A stretch of DNA of 19,975 nt, taken from NCBI GenBank assembly GCA_965370365.1, contig CBDUSP010000028.1, positions 1-19,975 on the forward strand. The letters run 5' to 3'. Position 1 is the first letter of the stretch, and every line of letters begins with the position of its first letter. Shown here in pieces: positions 1-7,508 of the stretch. Origin of the DNA: DAIDHZ01 sp965370365. GTDB taxonomy: Bacteria; Chlamydiota; Chlamydiia; Chlamydiales; SM23-39. The notes under the pieces were generated by a model, which was not told where the DNA came from, did not search any database, and was given only the letters and a program-made list of their open reading frames with translations. The position numbers and the translations under genes are program-made.

Positions 1-269
1 TCGACGCGTTCCTGGAGGAAGGAAAAGAGATCAGGAACGTTTTGGACCTCATCTAAAATCACAAAAGGGCCGTAGGAATCGAGGAACCCCTCTGGGTCCT
101 CAGTCGCTCGTTTTCGAACGTTTAAGTTCTCTAGCGAGACATACTTATGCTCAGGAAAGAGTTCTTTAACCAGGGTTGTTTTTCCGCTCTGCCTTGGGCC
201 AACAAGCCCGATGATCGGGTATTGTTTTGCGTATTTTAAGATATGAGGGGCTAGATGTCTTTTATACAT
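1..269 (-). CDS. AAA ATPase, DUF4143 type (5' part, cut by window edge)
   Basis: I translated 89 codons by hand from ATG at 269, with the frame open to the left edge. The protein begins MYKRHLAPHILKYAKQYPII and has a Walker A motif GPRQSGKT (about residues 25-32) and a Walker B-like VILDEVQ (about residues 72-78). This short start, P-loop and strand-2 order is typical of the AAA_14/DUF4143 ATPases, roughly 380-450 aa proteins that occur in many copies in some bacterial genomes. Their cellular role is not well established. No Shine-Dalgarno sequence precedes the ATG; instead a 33-nt palindrome ends 3 nt before it. The DUF4143 part lies outside the window, so the family call rests on the N-terminus only. 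Confidence 0.8.
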   Translation of the reverse strand, partial: MYKRHLAPHILKYAKQYPIIGLVGPRQSGKTTLVKELFPEHKYVSLENLNVRKRATEDPEGFLDSYGPFVILDEVQNVPDLFSFLQERV

Positions 270-272
270 ATC

Positions 273-305
273 TGACAAATTTACGATTCAATCGTAAAAT
301 TGTCA
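273..305. repeat. 33-nt palindrome, copy 1
   Basis: Two 16-nt arms around a single central base. The left arm is TGACAAATTTACGATT and the right arm is its reverse complement with one mismatch. It ends 3 nt before the ATPase start codon at 269 and would form a hairpin in that mRNA leader. Related copies are at 351-383 and 3091-3123. Confidence 0.9.
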
Positions 306-350
306 AGGGTGTATGTAAGTATCTTTCTGTTAAGGGATTGGGTTCTGTGT

Positions 351-383
351 TGACAAATCTACGATTGAATCGCAGATTTGTCA
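351..383. repeat. 33-nt palindrome, copy 2
   Basis: The left arm is TGACAAATCTACGATT, the central base is G, and the right arm is AATCGCAGATTTGTCA (one mismatch when paired). It starts 78 bp after copy 1, in the gap between the ATPase start and the 3' end of the proton ATPase gene. The outer TGACAAAT and inner CGATT blocks match the other copies, and the two bases between them change together on both arms. Confidence 0.9.
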
Positions 384-443
384 GGATCGTAGGTAAACTT
401 TTGATAATAAGATGGTTGAGCTCCTGCTCTTCGTTCATGGAGC

Positions 444-2960
444 CTATTTGTCAGGCCCTTTTGAAGGATCGACAACTCGCTTTGTCTCAGATTCGTAATG
501 ATCGGTCTCCCACTTGAAGAAGGCATAGATCATGACTTTGGTAAACATGCAGATCACAAACCAGATCAAAATGTAAATCCAAGAGTAGATTACTGTTTCC
601 CATCCAAGACCGCGTAGAGAGTCAGTCCCGAACCCATAGACGGCAAGTAAAGTTCCCACAACTTGTGAGAACATCGTTGCTAAAAAGAACTTATGCTGAG
701 GTAGAGGTTTTGAAAAAACATAGTGACGATTCCTGGTTAAATAAATCGTCAGATTTCCTCCACAAAGGATCGCAAAGAAAGCGAGCGTATGACACTCGGG
801 CTCTGTTAACTGCCAAACCCGATCTCCTATCCAATAGAGACCAAAAGTCGAAATAACACCTACAACAGCCAGACCAACAGCTACTGTCATCACCTCTTTC
901 ATATTCCAACGAACCGGATTCGGTGCAACTTCCATGTGATCGTATGCAATCATCATGATTGGAATGTCGTTGAGAAGAGCGATAAGAATGATCATGATTG
1001 CAGAGAGCGGATGAGACTCAAAAACAAGCATGGATGCGAGGAGAAATAAAAGAAGTCGATACGTTTCACTAATCCGATACATCGCATAGCTCTTAAGCCT
1101 ACCAAAAATACACCTAGCTTCCTCAATTGCCTTTGAGATCACCATGAGTCCGGGCGCGGTTAAAACAAGGTCAGCCGCAGCTCTTGCAGCATCTGTAGCT
1201 CCGCTCACCGCAATCCCAATATTTGCCTGTTTAAGCGCGGGGGCGTCGTTCACACCATCGCCTGTCATTCCAACAATTTTTCCCTTTTGTTGGAGATCTT
1301 TTACAATCTCAAACTTGTGTTCAGGAAAGACCTCTGCAAATCCATCTGCGCCCTCCACCATCGTAGCCATTTCAGATTCTGATAAATTCTTATTGTGCAG
1401 ATCCGCTACTGTGAGAATATTTTGGCCAAGATCTAATCCTTTTGATACCTCTTTTGCAATCGCAACGTGATCTCCCGTTACCATCTGCACGCTCACTCCA
1501 AGCTCTTTAATCCGGTGGATGGTCTCCACAGTGTCATCTCGGGGAGGATCAAACAAAGGAATAAGCCCGAGAAACTCCCATGTTGTGCCATTGTCTTCTG
1601 ATCTAGAAACGCCTAGCGTTCGAAACCCTTTGCCTGCAAAAAAATCAATCTTTTCTAAAACTTCCTTTTTTTCTTGCTCACTTAAACTCGTTAATCCGAC
1701 AATAATTTGCGGCGCTCCCTTAGAAACCATAAGTTTTGAGCCGTCTTTTTTTACGACGGTTGCTTCAATCCGTTTTCTTTCAGGGTCAAATGGAATGAAT
1801 TTCTCTAAAGAGTATTCTTTAAGAAGGTCTTTGTTTTGGAAGTTCTCCATGATGGCTTTGTCGATGGCATCACTTTCATCCTCTTTAGAGGCAAGACATG
1901 CGCAGAGAAGAATATCCTCTTCTTTTGCGTCTTTATGAGGGAAGATATCGCCAACTGTCAGCTCATTCTTAGTCAGTGTCCCCGTCTTATCTGAACAGAG
2001 CGTACTCATCCCTGCAAGCTCTTCAATCGCCATTAGTTTGGAAACAATCGCCTTCATCTTGCTCATTGCATGAGAGCCGATCGCTAAAGTCACAGACATC
2101 ACAGATGGAAGTGCTACAGGAATGCCCGCAACAATGAGAACAAGTAAAAAGACAGTCAATCTTCCGAGTGTGCGATGCACATTCGGATGCATCTCGATGC
2201 GGTAGAGGGAAACAATCAAGATAAACACGACAATTGCAAGCGTCGAGATAATCAGGAACCTGCCCATCTTCATGATGGCTTCTTGAAGAGTCGACTTCAC
2301 ATTCGCTTCTTGAACGAGCTTTGCCGTTCTCCCAAAAAATGTGCGCATCCCTGTCTCAGTTACAACACCTGTCATCTCGCCTTTTTTAACAACGGTTCCT
2401 GAGAAGGCGACATTTCCTGACACTTTATCTACAGGGAGAGACTCTCCAGTGAGAGCTGATTGATCAACAGAAAGATATTCACCAGACAAAAGCTTTATAT
2501 CTCCAGGAACGATATTTCCAAGCTTTACTGAAATAATATCTCCAGGAACAAGCAGTTTCGCTGCGATGCTCTGCCACTTTCCTTCGCGAAGTACACGAGC
2601 CTGCAAAGCGAGCGTGTTTTTTAACGCTTCGATCGCATTTCCGGCTTGAAGCTCATGGAAAAATCCAAGAAGAGCGTTAATTAAAAGAAGAGCCATAATC
2701 AGAATGAAATCGGGCCAATCTCTTAAAATCCCAGATAAGACGGCAGCAATCTCAATCATCCATGGGATGGGTCCCCAGAAGAAAAAGAAGATCTTCTTCC
2801 AAAGGTTTTCTTTTTTTTCCTCAAGAGCATTTTCTCCATGCTTTTTGAGTCTCTCTTCTGCATCAGAAGCGCTAAGTCCCTTAGCTTCATCCACTTGGAA
2901 GGTTTTAAGAGTCTCTTCCTTAGAGATGTCTTTGTAGTCTATTGGTTTGTCTTCTGCCAT
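444..2960 (-). CDS. P-type H+-ATPase (P3A, Pma1-like)
   Basis: 838 aa, an integral membrane pump expected to couple ATP hydrolysis to proton export. Domains in order are: an N-terminal cation-ATPase domain (about 10-60); TM1-2; an actuator loop with TGES (171-174); TM3-4 with PVALP (281-285); the phosphorylation loop with CSDKTGTLTKNE (Asp324); KGAP (414-417); TGDH (495-498); GDGVND (567-572); and a C-terminal bundle. TM6 reads ALLNDIPIMMIAYD (661-674), the proton-ATPase signature; its Asp665 aligns with the proton-binding Asp of plant AHA2. I chose ATG 2960 because AAGGA lies 5 nt upstream; the longer frame to 3017 adds 19 residues without a ribosome site. It stands alone, with a palindrome about 130 nt upstream. 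Mg2+ or another cation is less likely given TM6. Confidence 0.9.
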   Translation of the reverse strand: MAEDKPIDYKDISKEETLKTFQVDEAKGLSASDAEERLKKHGENALEEKKENLWKKIFFFFWGPIPWMIEIAAVLSGILRDWPDFILIMALLLINALLGFFHELQAGNAIEALKNTLALQARVLREGKWQSIAAKLLVPGDIISVKLGNIVPGDIKLLSGEYLSVDQSALTGESLPVDKVSGNVAFSGTVVKKGEMTGVVTETGMRTFFGRTAKLVQEANVKSTLQEAIMKMGRFLIISTLAIVVFILIVSLYRIEMHPNVHRTLGRLTVFLLVLIVAGIPVALPSVMSVTLAIGSHAMSKMKAIVSKLMAIEELAGMSTLCSDKTGTLTKNELTVGDIFPHKDAKEEDILLCACLASKEDESDAIDKAIMENFQNKDLLKEYSLEKFIPFDPERKRIEATVVKKDGSKLMVSKGAPQIIVGLTSLSEQEKKEVLEKIDFFAGKGFRTLGVSRSEDNGTTWEFLGLIPLFDPPRDDTVETIHRIKELGVSVQMVTGDHVAIAKEVSKGLDLGQNILTVADLHNKNLSESEMATMVEGADGFAEVFPEHKFEIVKDLQQKGKIVGMTGDGVNDAPALKQANIGIAVSGATDAARAAADLVLTAPGLMVISKAIEEARCIFGRLKSYAMYRISETYRLLLFLLASMLVFESHPLSAIMIILIALLNDIPIMMIAYDHMEVAPNPVRWNMKEVMTVAVGLAVVGVISTFGLYWIGDRVWQLTEPECHTLAFFAILCGGNLTIYLTRNRHYVFSKPLPQHKFFLATMFSQVVGTLLAVYGFGTDSLRGLGWETVIYSWIYILIWFVICMFTKVMIYAFFKWETDHYESETKRVVDPSKGPDK

Positions 2961-3030
2961 GGCTGTCCTTCTACCTCGAGATATCTTCTTAGTAGATCTT
3001 CCCCATATAAAAATCAATCATCCTGGAAAA

Positions 3031-3057
3031 GGGTTGTCCCGTTCTGGAATGGGTTGT
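3031..3057. promoter_or_regulatory. Possible operator upstream of the H+-ATPase
   Basis: Two direct GGGTTGT blocks 20 nt apart flank an imperfect inverted repeat, CCCGTTCTGGAATGGG (3038-3053). The site lies in the leader or promoter region about 70 nt before the pump's start codon. A regulator-binding site is an inference from symmetry only. Confidence 0.25.
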
Positions 3058-3090
3058 TCAGTGTCTCCTTAAGTGTCTTCTATATATTGT

Positions 3091-3123
3091 TGACAAATCC
3101 ACGATTCAATCGTGGATTTGTCA
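3091..3123. repeat. 33-nt palindrome, copy 3 (perfect)
   Basis: The arms are TGACAAATCCACGATT and its exact reverse complement around one central C. It belongs to the same family as 273-305 and 351-383 but has no AAA ATPase gene next to it. It lies between the H+-ATPase gene and the broken ctcC copy. The outer ends contain TTGACA-like hexamers facing inward, but no matching -10 box was found. Confidence 0.9.
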
Positions 3124-3165
3124 AGGCAACAACTAATGCATTAATGGTAAGTAGATTATGCGTGA

Positions 3166-3325
3166 CTATTCCTCTGTAACGGCGCCATATTCATGAAGCT
3201 TGTTCCGAAGTGTTCGGACGCTGATACCGAGGGAATCGGCTGTTTTTGACTTATTGCGATGATGAAGTGCGGGTGTTTTGAGGATGAGTCTTTTTTCAAA
3301 GGCTCTTGACCTATCCGACTGAAAA
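3166..3325 (-). pseudogene. Broken copy of the ctcC 3' end (Fis-type HTH)
   Basis: Read on the minus strand, this gives about 50 codons ending in TAG at 3168-3166, with no start codon; a TGA at 3363-3361 closes the frame upstream. It contains HHRNKSKTADSLGISVRTLR followed by NKLHEYGA, the DNA-binding helix-turn-helix of CtcC, whose intact copy reads the same except Gly for Asp. Over the last ~85 nt the DNA differs from intact ctcC (4260-4345) at about five positions; further upstream the copy diverges with amino-acid changes. The final residues also differ (VTEE versus DASF). The receiver and AAA+ domains are missing. It is a remnant of a duplicated ctcC or of an NtrC-family paralogue. Confidence 0.85.
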
Positions 3326-3332
3326 TTTTTAC

Positions 3333-4034
3333 TTAGGGAGCCTTCGCATCTGCTGCTCGTTTGTCAGCAAGTGTTTGAACCCGAGGGAGTAGAACCGTCT
3401 TCTGTGTGTCTAGATTATTCGCCTCTAGCGTTACGTAGTATTCTGTTTCATTAAAACCTTTTTTGCAAATCCCCAGAGCTTCCTCAGGAGAGGACACTCC
3501 CAGAATTTCAGCAGCTTTCTTTAGGAAGTCGATTCTTCGTCTGTCAGCAAGATTAGAGGCTTCTGTTTCTATATTTTTTCGAAAATCCTCAACCGTAGCT
3601 GTGTAATTCTCCTCCCCCATTAGATCCAGCTTTTTCAATACTTGATCTGTTGTCATGTTATGACCTTCCGCGATCAGTTTTAGTGTGTTCTCTACTGAGT
3701 CCTCTCCCGCTATTTTAGCAATCTGATTTAGGAAGCTTTTGATCTCAGCATTCATTCGTCGTTCTACTATTACTTCTTCTTTAGTATCGTCGCAATTAGC
3801 TGGCAAGCTGCTAGGGCATTCTTTTGCTGCGCTAATCTGATATGCTTGTGATAGAAAGAATGCTGGTTGATCTTTCATTCTCTGCGTTAGCCCTTCGGGT
3901 GTTTTAATGTCTTTGTTTTTTTCTAATAATATCTGTATCGCAATCTCTTCCGTTTTATCCAAAATGGAACATATCCTAGACAAAAGATTGTTTATTATGA
4001 ATGTGTTCCTCTGTTTAGGAGTAATTGGCGTCAT
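3333..4034 (-). CDS. Hypothetical protein, 233 aa
   Basis: I do not recognise this protein. It starts MTPITPKQRNTFIINN, is predicted mostly helical, charged and soluble, and has no signal peptide or membrane segment. A weak internal resemblance to helical repeats is visible: IAGEDSVENTLKLIAEG and ILGVSSPEEALGICKKG recall the xSxxxALxxAxxI pattern of the protein at 15826-18171, but not strongly enough to call them related. AAGGA lies 6-7 nt before ATG 4034, and a good promoter lies further upstream. It is transcribed in the same direction as ctcC and sits between intact ctcC and the broken ctcC tail, with its stop codon abutting that fragment. A chlamydial lineage-specific or effector-like gene is possible but unproven. 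Confidence 0.7.
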   Translation of the reverse strand: MTPITPKQRNTFIINNLLSRICSILDKTEEIAIQILLEKNKDIKTPEGLTQRMKDQPAFFLSQAYQISAAKECPSSLPANCDDTKEEVIVERRMNAEIKSFLNQIAKIAGEDSVENTLKLIAEGHNMTTDQVLKKLDLMGEENYTATVEDFRKNIETEASNLADRRRIDFLKKAAEILGVSSPEEALGICKKGFNETEYYVTLEANNLDTQKTVLLPRVQTLADKRAADAKAP

Positions 4035-4062
4035 TTCTTGTCCTTATTTATAAGTTTGAACT

Positions 4063-4092
4063 ATTATAGCATAATCTATAATTGTATTACAA
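4063..4092 (-). promoter_or_regulatory. Promoter of the 233-aa gene
   Basis: On the minus strand TTGTAA (4092-4087), an 18-nt spacer and TATAAT (4068-4063) lie about 30 nt before ATG 4034. This fits the housekeeping sigma consensus (sigma-66 in chlamydiae). It indicates that the gene is transcribed independently of ctcC. Confidence 0.6.
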
Positions 4093-4253
4093 TTAACTCA
4101 AATCTTGGGGGATGAGACGGATTAAAAAGCGACAAAGTTTGAAATCCGTAAGTAGTATCACATTAATACTAAGTTGCTTACCTATTTCAAGGATCGGCTC
4201 GAAAATCCCTAAAAATTGACAGAACCTTAGTTTGTAGACACTCCCTAAGACTG

Positions 4254-5585
4254 TTAAAAAGAAGCGTCTGCGCCATATTCATGGAGCTTGTTACGAAGTG
4301 TTCGGACGCTGATACCAAGGGAACCTGCTGTTTTTGACTTATTGCGATGATGAAGCTCTAGGGTTTCAAGGATATGACTCTTTTCGATTTCATGGAGAGA
4401 AATCCCGCTTTGTAGCTTTGGTTTGCGAGCTACATCGAGATAGAGATGCTCAGGCTCGATTGTATCATCAAAATCGAGGACAACTGTTCGTTCAATGATA
4501 TTTCCAAGCTCGCGTACATTTCCAGGCCAAGGGTAGTTGGTAAGCTTTTCAATGGCCCTTTTTGAAAAGGTTTTCATCTGCTTATGATTTTCCAAGCAAA
4601 AACGCTTTAAGAAGTATTTTGCAAGAGGAAGAATGTCTTCATGTCTTTCTCTTAGAGGGGGAATATGGATCGGAACAACGTTGAGCCTGTAGAAAAGATC
4701 CTCTCGAAAAACTTTTGTTTCGATCGCTTCTTGCATGTTTCGGTTGGACGTTGCTAAAAAGCGCGTATTTACTTTGATGGGACGCATGCCGCCGACTCTT
4801 TCAAACTCCTGCTCTTGGATTGCGCGAAGAAGTTTTGGCTGAAGACTCAAGGGGATTTCAGTGACCTCGTCGAGAAGGAGGGTCCCTCTATCTGCAAGCT
4901 CAAAGCGTCCTGCTTTTCTTTGCATTGCTCCCGTAAAAGCACCTCTTTCATGACCAAAAAATTCTGACTCGATAAGCGTTTCAGGAATGGCTGCACAATT
5001 GACTTTGATAAAGGGAGCGTTTTTTCGCGAAGAGAGTTGGTGGATCGCGCTTCCAATGACTTCTTTTCCAGTTCCCGATTCTCCCGTGATAAAGACGCTC
5101 GCGTTACTCTTTGCAATTTTTGCAAGGTCCTGGAGAATCTTTTTCATCTGAGGACTTTCTGCTATGAGATTCGGGTTCTTTGCATTTTCCTCTTTTAAAA
5201 ACAGGTTCTCTCGTGTAAGGCGGATGTGCTCTTCTGCTTTTGCAATGGCTGACTCAAGCGCTTCTAGAGAAACAGGTTTTAGAAGGTAGTTAAACGCTCC
5301 TTTTTTTGTTGCATCAACAGCTGATTCTACCGTCCCATGAGCCGTTGCAAGGATACATAGACAGTGAGGTTGGTTTTTTTTTGCAAAACTCATCACATCA
5401 AGCCCTGTTTTAAAGGGCATTTTGATATCTGTGATGATGAGATCAAAGCTCATCTTTTTTAATTGCTCGATTGCAAGAGCCCCATTTTCTACTAAAGTGG
5501 GCTCTTTCCCAAGACGTCTTAACACTTCTCCAACAAAGGATCTGCAGGTTGAGTCATCATCAGCAACAAGAACTTTCTCGATCAC
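4254..5585 (-). CDS. ctcC: Sigma-54 activator response regulator CtcC/AtoC-like
   Basis: 443-aa NtrC-family regulator. Residues 1-115 form a receiver domain with acidic ADDDS (8-12), phospho-acceptor Asp53 in ITDIKMP and Lys102 in LLKPV. Residues about 140-375 form the AAA+ domain: Walker A GESGTGKE (167-174), the sigma-54-contacting GAFTGA loop (214-219) and Walker B LLLDEV (235-240). The C-terminal ~45 residues form a Fis-type HTH, as in CtcC paired with CtcB. It starts at GTG 5585, which overlaps the ctcB stop in GTGA; AGAGGA lies 8 nt upstream, so translation is probably coupled. When phosphorylated it should drive ATP-dependent opening of sigma-54 promoters. It has a full set of motifs and a normal length. 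A copy of its 3' end lies about 1 kb downstream. Confidence 0.93.
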   Translation of the reverse strand: MIEKVLVADDDSTCRSFVGEVLRRLGKEPTLVENGALAIEQLKKMSFDLIITDIKMPFKTGLDVMSFAKKNQPHCLCILATAHGTVESAVDATKKGAFNYLLKPVSLEALESAIAKAEEHIRLTRENLFLKEENAKNPNLIAESPQMKKILQDLAKIAKSNASVFITGESGTGKEVIGSAIHQLSSRKNAPFIKVNCAAIPETLIESEFFGHERGAFTGAMQRKAGRFELADRGTLLLDEVTEIPLSLQPKLLRAIQEQEFERVGGMRPIKVNTRFLATSNRNMQEAIETKVFREDLFYRLNVVPIHIPPLRERHEDILPLAKYFLKRFCLENHKQMKTFSKRAIEKLTNYPWPGNVRELGNIIERTVVLDFDDTIEPEHLYLDVARKPKLQSGISLHEIEKSHILETLELHHRNKSKTAGSLGISVRTLRNKLHEYGADASF

Positions 5586-6667
5586 AGTTGGATCCTCTGC
5601 AGAGGAAGGGTGAGAGTAAATGTGGTTCCTTTGGAAGGAGCAGAGCGAACATCGATCTCTCCCGAGTGTGCTTTTACAATTTTTTGCACCTCAGAGAGTC
5701 CAATCCCATTTCCTGTCTTTTTTGTCGTAAAAAATGGGGAGAAAATCTTGTCTAAGTTTTCGCTGCTCATTCCTATTCCCGTATCGGAAATGGCTATTTG
5801 ATAGCAACTATCCATTTTCAAAAGAGAAAGGGTAAGAGTCCCTCCAGATGGCATCGCCTGGTATGCATTAAAAATGAGATTCAATAAGCTTAAATGCAGC
5901 GCCTCACTATCTACAGGAGCTATAAAAGGGTCCTCTGGAGTATGGATTTCTAAGTGGACAAGTTGTGGTTTTGATGGATCCGCTTTTATGAATCGGACAA
6001 ACTGCCTGATGAACTGATTAACTTCAATCGATCGAAGATCTAACTGGACAGGCTTTGCAAATGTAAGAACCCCAGAGACAAGTCTTTCTAGCGCTTTTGT
6101 TCCATCTACGATAAAGCCCGCCATCTCCTGGAGAGGTTTTTGGTCGTAAAGATCTCTAAATAAAAGAGAGGAGTATCCTCGAATCCCTCCAAGCGGGTTG
6201 CGGATTTCGTGCGTGATCGATGCGACCATTTCGCCGAGTTTTTTGAGGCGCTCGCTATGTTGGGCTTTTAATAAGAGCTCTTTTTTTTCCGTAATGTCGT
6301 TCAAGATGAGCAAAATTCCTTGCTTTGGTCCATCAAAGAGGAAGGAGCAAGAAATTTCTAGTTCTCGAGAAGAGATCGTCCGATAGATCTTTTCATGGAT
6401 AATTCCAAAATGAAGGGCCTCTCTCATTGAGAAACCGAAAAAATCATCTGAAAAAACTTCCGAAACTTGAGAAAATGGTTTTGGGTCGAGGGGAGAAAGG
6501 AACTGTTTTGCCGCCCTGTTAATTGAGAGGATCTCTCCATCAAGTGAGATAAAGAGGATTCCCTCATGAACGGACTTTAAAACGGCATGCATAAAGGAGG
6601 GAGGTAAAATTCCCCCTTGCTCTCGGATAAGTTCCTGGAGTATGTTTTTTGACATGTGCGCATTCAA
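5582..6667 (-). CDS. ctcB: Sensor histidine kinase CtcB/AtoS-like
   Basis: 361-aa soluble kinase, the partner of CtcC. A PAS-like domain (about 25-125) reads GILFISLDGEILSINRAAKQ. The HisKA H-box holds His153 in SITHEIRNPLGG. The ATPase has its N-box at NLIFNAYQAM (Asn267), G1 at SDTGIGM (294-300), an F-box at PFFTTKKTGNGIGL, then G2. No membrane segment is visible, so it probably senses a cytoplasmic signal. I chose TTG 6667 because AGGGAGGG sits 7 nt upstream; ATG 6655 has no good ribosome site and the longer frame to 6781 adds an unlikely N-terminus. Its length is close to chlamydial AtoS. It is expected to phosphorylate Asp53 of CtcC. It is head-to-head with the lipoprotein gene, and their start regions overlap. 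Confidence 0.9.
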   Translation of the reverse strand: MNAHMSKNILQELIREQGGILPPSFMHAVLKSVHEGILFISLDGEILSINRAAKQFLSPLDPKPFSQVSEVFSDDFFGFSMREALHFGIIHEKIYRTISSRELEISCSFLFDGPKQGILLILNDITEKKELLLKAQHSERLKKLGEMVASITHEIRNPLGGIRGYSSLLFRDLYDQKPLQEMAGFIVDGTKALERLVSGVLTFAKPVQLDLRSIEVNQFIRQFVRFIKADPSKPQLVHLEIHTPEDPFIAPVDSEALHLSLLNLIFNAYQAMPSGGTLTLSLLKMDSCYQIAISDTGIGMSSENLDKIFSPFFTTKKTGNGIGLSEVQKIVKAHSGEIDVRSAPSKGTTFTLTLPLQRIQL

Positions 6668-7508
6668 GACCAGGCCCTCCCTAAGTCGGACTATACTGTT
6701 TCTCTCAATAATCACCAGCATTACTAGCTGTAGCGGTCTGCAACGCTCTGAAAGAGAGAAGATTAGAAAGAGAAATTGCAAGGGAGAGGCAATCTGTCGT
6801 AATCATCTAGATGTTTCTTATCCCATTGGAAATCCGAAACATGGGCCAAAAACTCCCTATCCTTGGGAGTCTGACTCTAATCTTCCTCGGATCACGAAGG
6901 ATTTTTTCAGATGCAGGGGCAATTCATTAAATAGTCCAGTTGTAGATAAGACTGATTCTTCAGGGAAAACCCTTTGTATGGATTGTGGAGGGGGGACAAG
7001 ACATGGGCTTCCCGTGATTGGGGGAAAGGAGGGGGTTTACCCGATCTTGATTGATTTGTTTAATTATGTTCAGAAAAAGACGGGTAAGCGCGTGATTATT
7101 ACCTCAGGGCACAGGTGTCCCCAGCACAATGCTTATGTTGATTCTTCGAAGACAACGCAGACATCGAAGCACCAGATTGGTGCTGAGGTGAATTTTTATG
7201 TTCAGGGGATGGAAGACCGCCCGCTCGAGATTATCGGACTTTTGATGCAGTACTATCAAGAAACGCCAGGGATCAAGGAAAATCAACCGTTTTCTAGGTA
7301 TACCAAGCCCGATGCTCTTGTAGCAACGCCTCCGTGGATGAATAAAGAGGTTTATATCAAGCTCTTTCAAAAAGATGAGGGGCGCAACTTTGATAACAGG
7401 CATCCGCATCCTTACATTGATATTCAAGTTCGCTTTGATCGGAGCAAAAGTGAGCGCGTCGTCTACAGCTGGGAAAAGGCAAATAAGGGCTACTCGAGAG
7501 GGGGTTAG
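6642..7508 (+). CDS. Lipoprotein with M15 peptidase-like (YcbK/D,D-carboxypeptidase fold) domain
   Basis: 288 aa from ATG 6642 (or ATG 6654). The N-terminus is a lipoprotein signal: basic KTRPSLSR, hydrophobic TILFLSIITS and lipobox SITSC, with Cys near residue 30. A Cys-rich middle (LCMDCGGG) leads to a domain starting about residue 130 with VIITSGHRCPQHNAYV, matching the SGxRxxxHN start of M15 peptidases, then SKHQIGAEVNFYV where active enzymes have SxHxxGxAxDf. The metal-ligand Asp is Asn here and the Ala is Glu. A late NRHPHPYIDIQV could supply the final His. So the fold is recognisable but the zinc site is altered; a peptidoglycan-binding or non-catalytic envelope role is possible. The gene start overlaps the 5' end of ctcB. 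Its TAG stop begins the inverted repeat that follows. Confidence 0.75.
   Translation: MFFDMCAFKTRPSLSRTILFLSIITSITSCSGLQRSEREKIRKRNCKGEAICRNHLDVSYPIGNPKHGPKTPYPWESDSNLPRITKDFFRCRGNSLNSPVVDKTDSSGKTLCMDCGGGTRHGLPVIGGKEGVYPILIDLFNYVQKKTGKRVIITSGHRCPQHNAYVDSSKTTQTSKHQIGAEVNFYVQGMEDRPLEIIGLLMQYYQETPGIKENQPFSRYTKPDALVATPPWMNKEVYIKLFQKDEGRNFDNRHPHPYIDIQVRFDRSKSERVVYSWEKANKGYSRGG

Noticed and set aside
227..517. 96-codon plus-strand frame across the two first palindromes
   Set aside because: It overlaps the ATPase start and the H+-ATPase end in antisense, has no ribosome site, and its composition comes from the palindromes.
1144..2402. Several long plus-strand frames opposite the H+-ATPase gene
   Set aside because: They are antisense shadows of a gene with all family motifs; no ribosome sites or recognisable proteins.
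4140..4253. Small inverted repeats (AGTAT/ATACT and CTTAG/CTAAG) downstream of ctcC as a terminator
   Set aside because: Stems are only 5 bp with long loops and no T-run follows on the minus strand.
4254..6800. Sigma-54 (-24/-12) promoter near the ctcB/ctcC genes or elsewhere
   Set aside because: No TGGC-N8-TGC-like site with correct spacing was found; TGGCAC at 11170 lacks the -12 part and lies in a start codon region.
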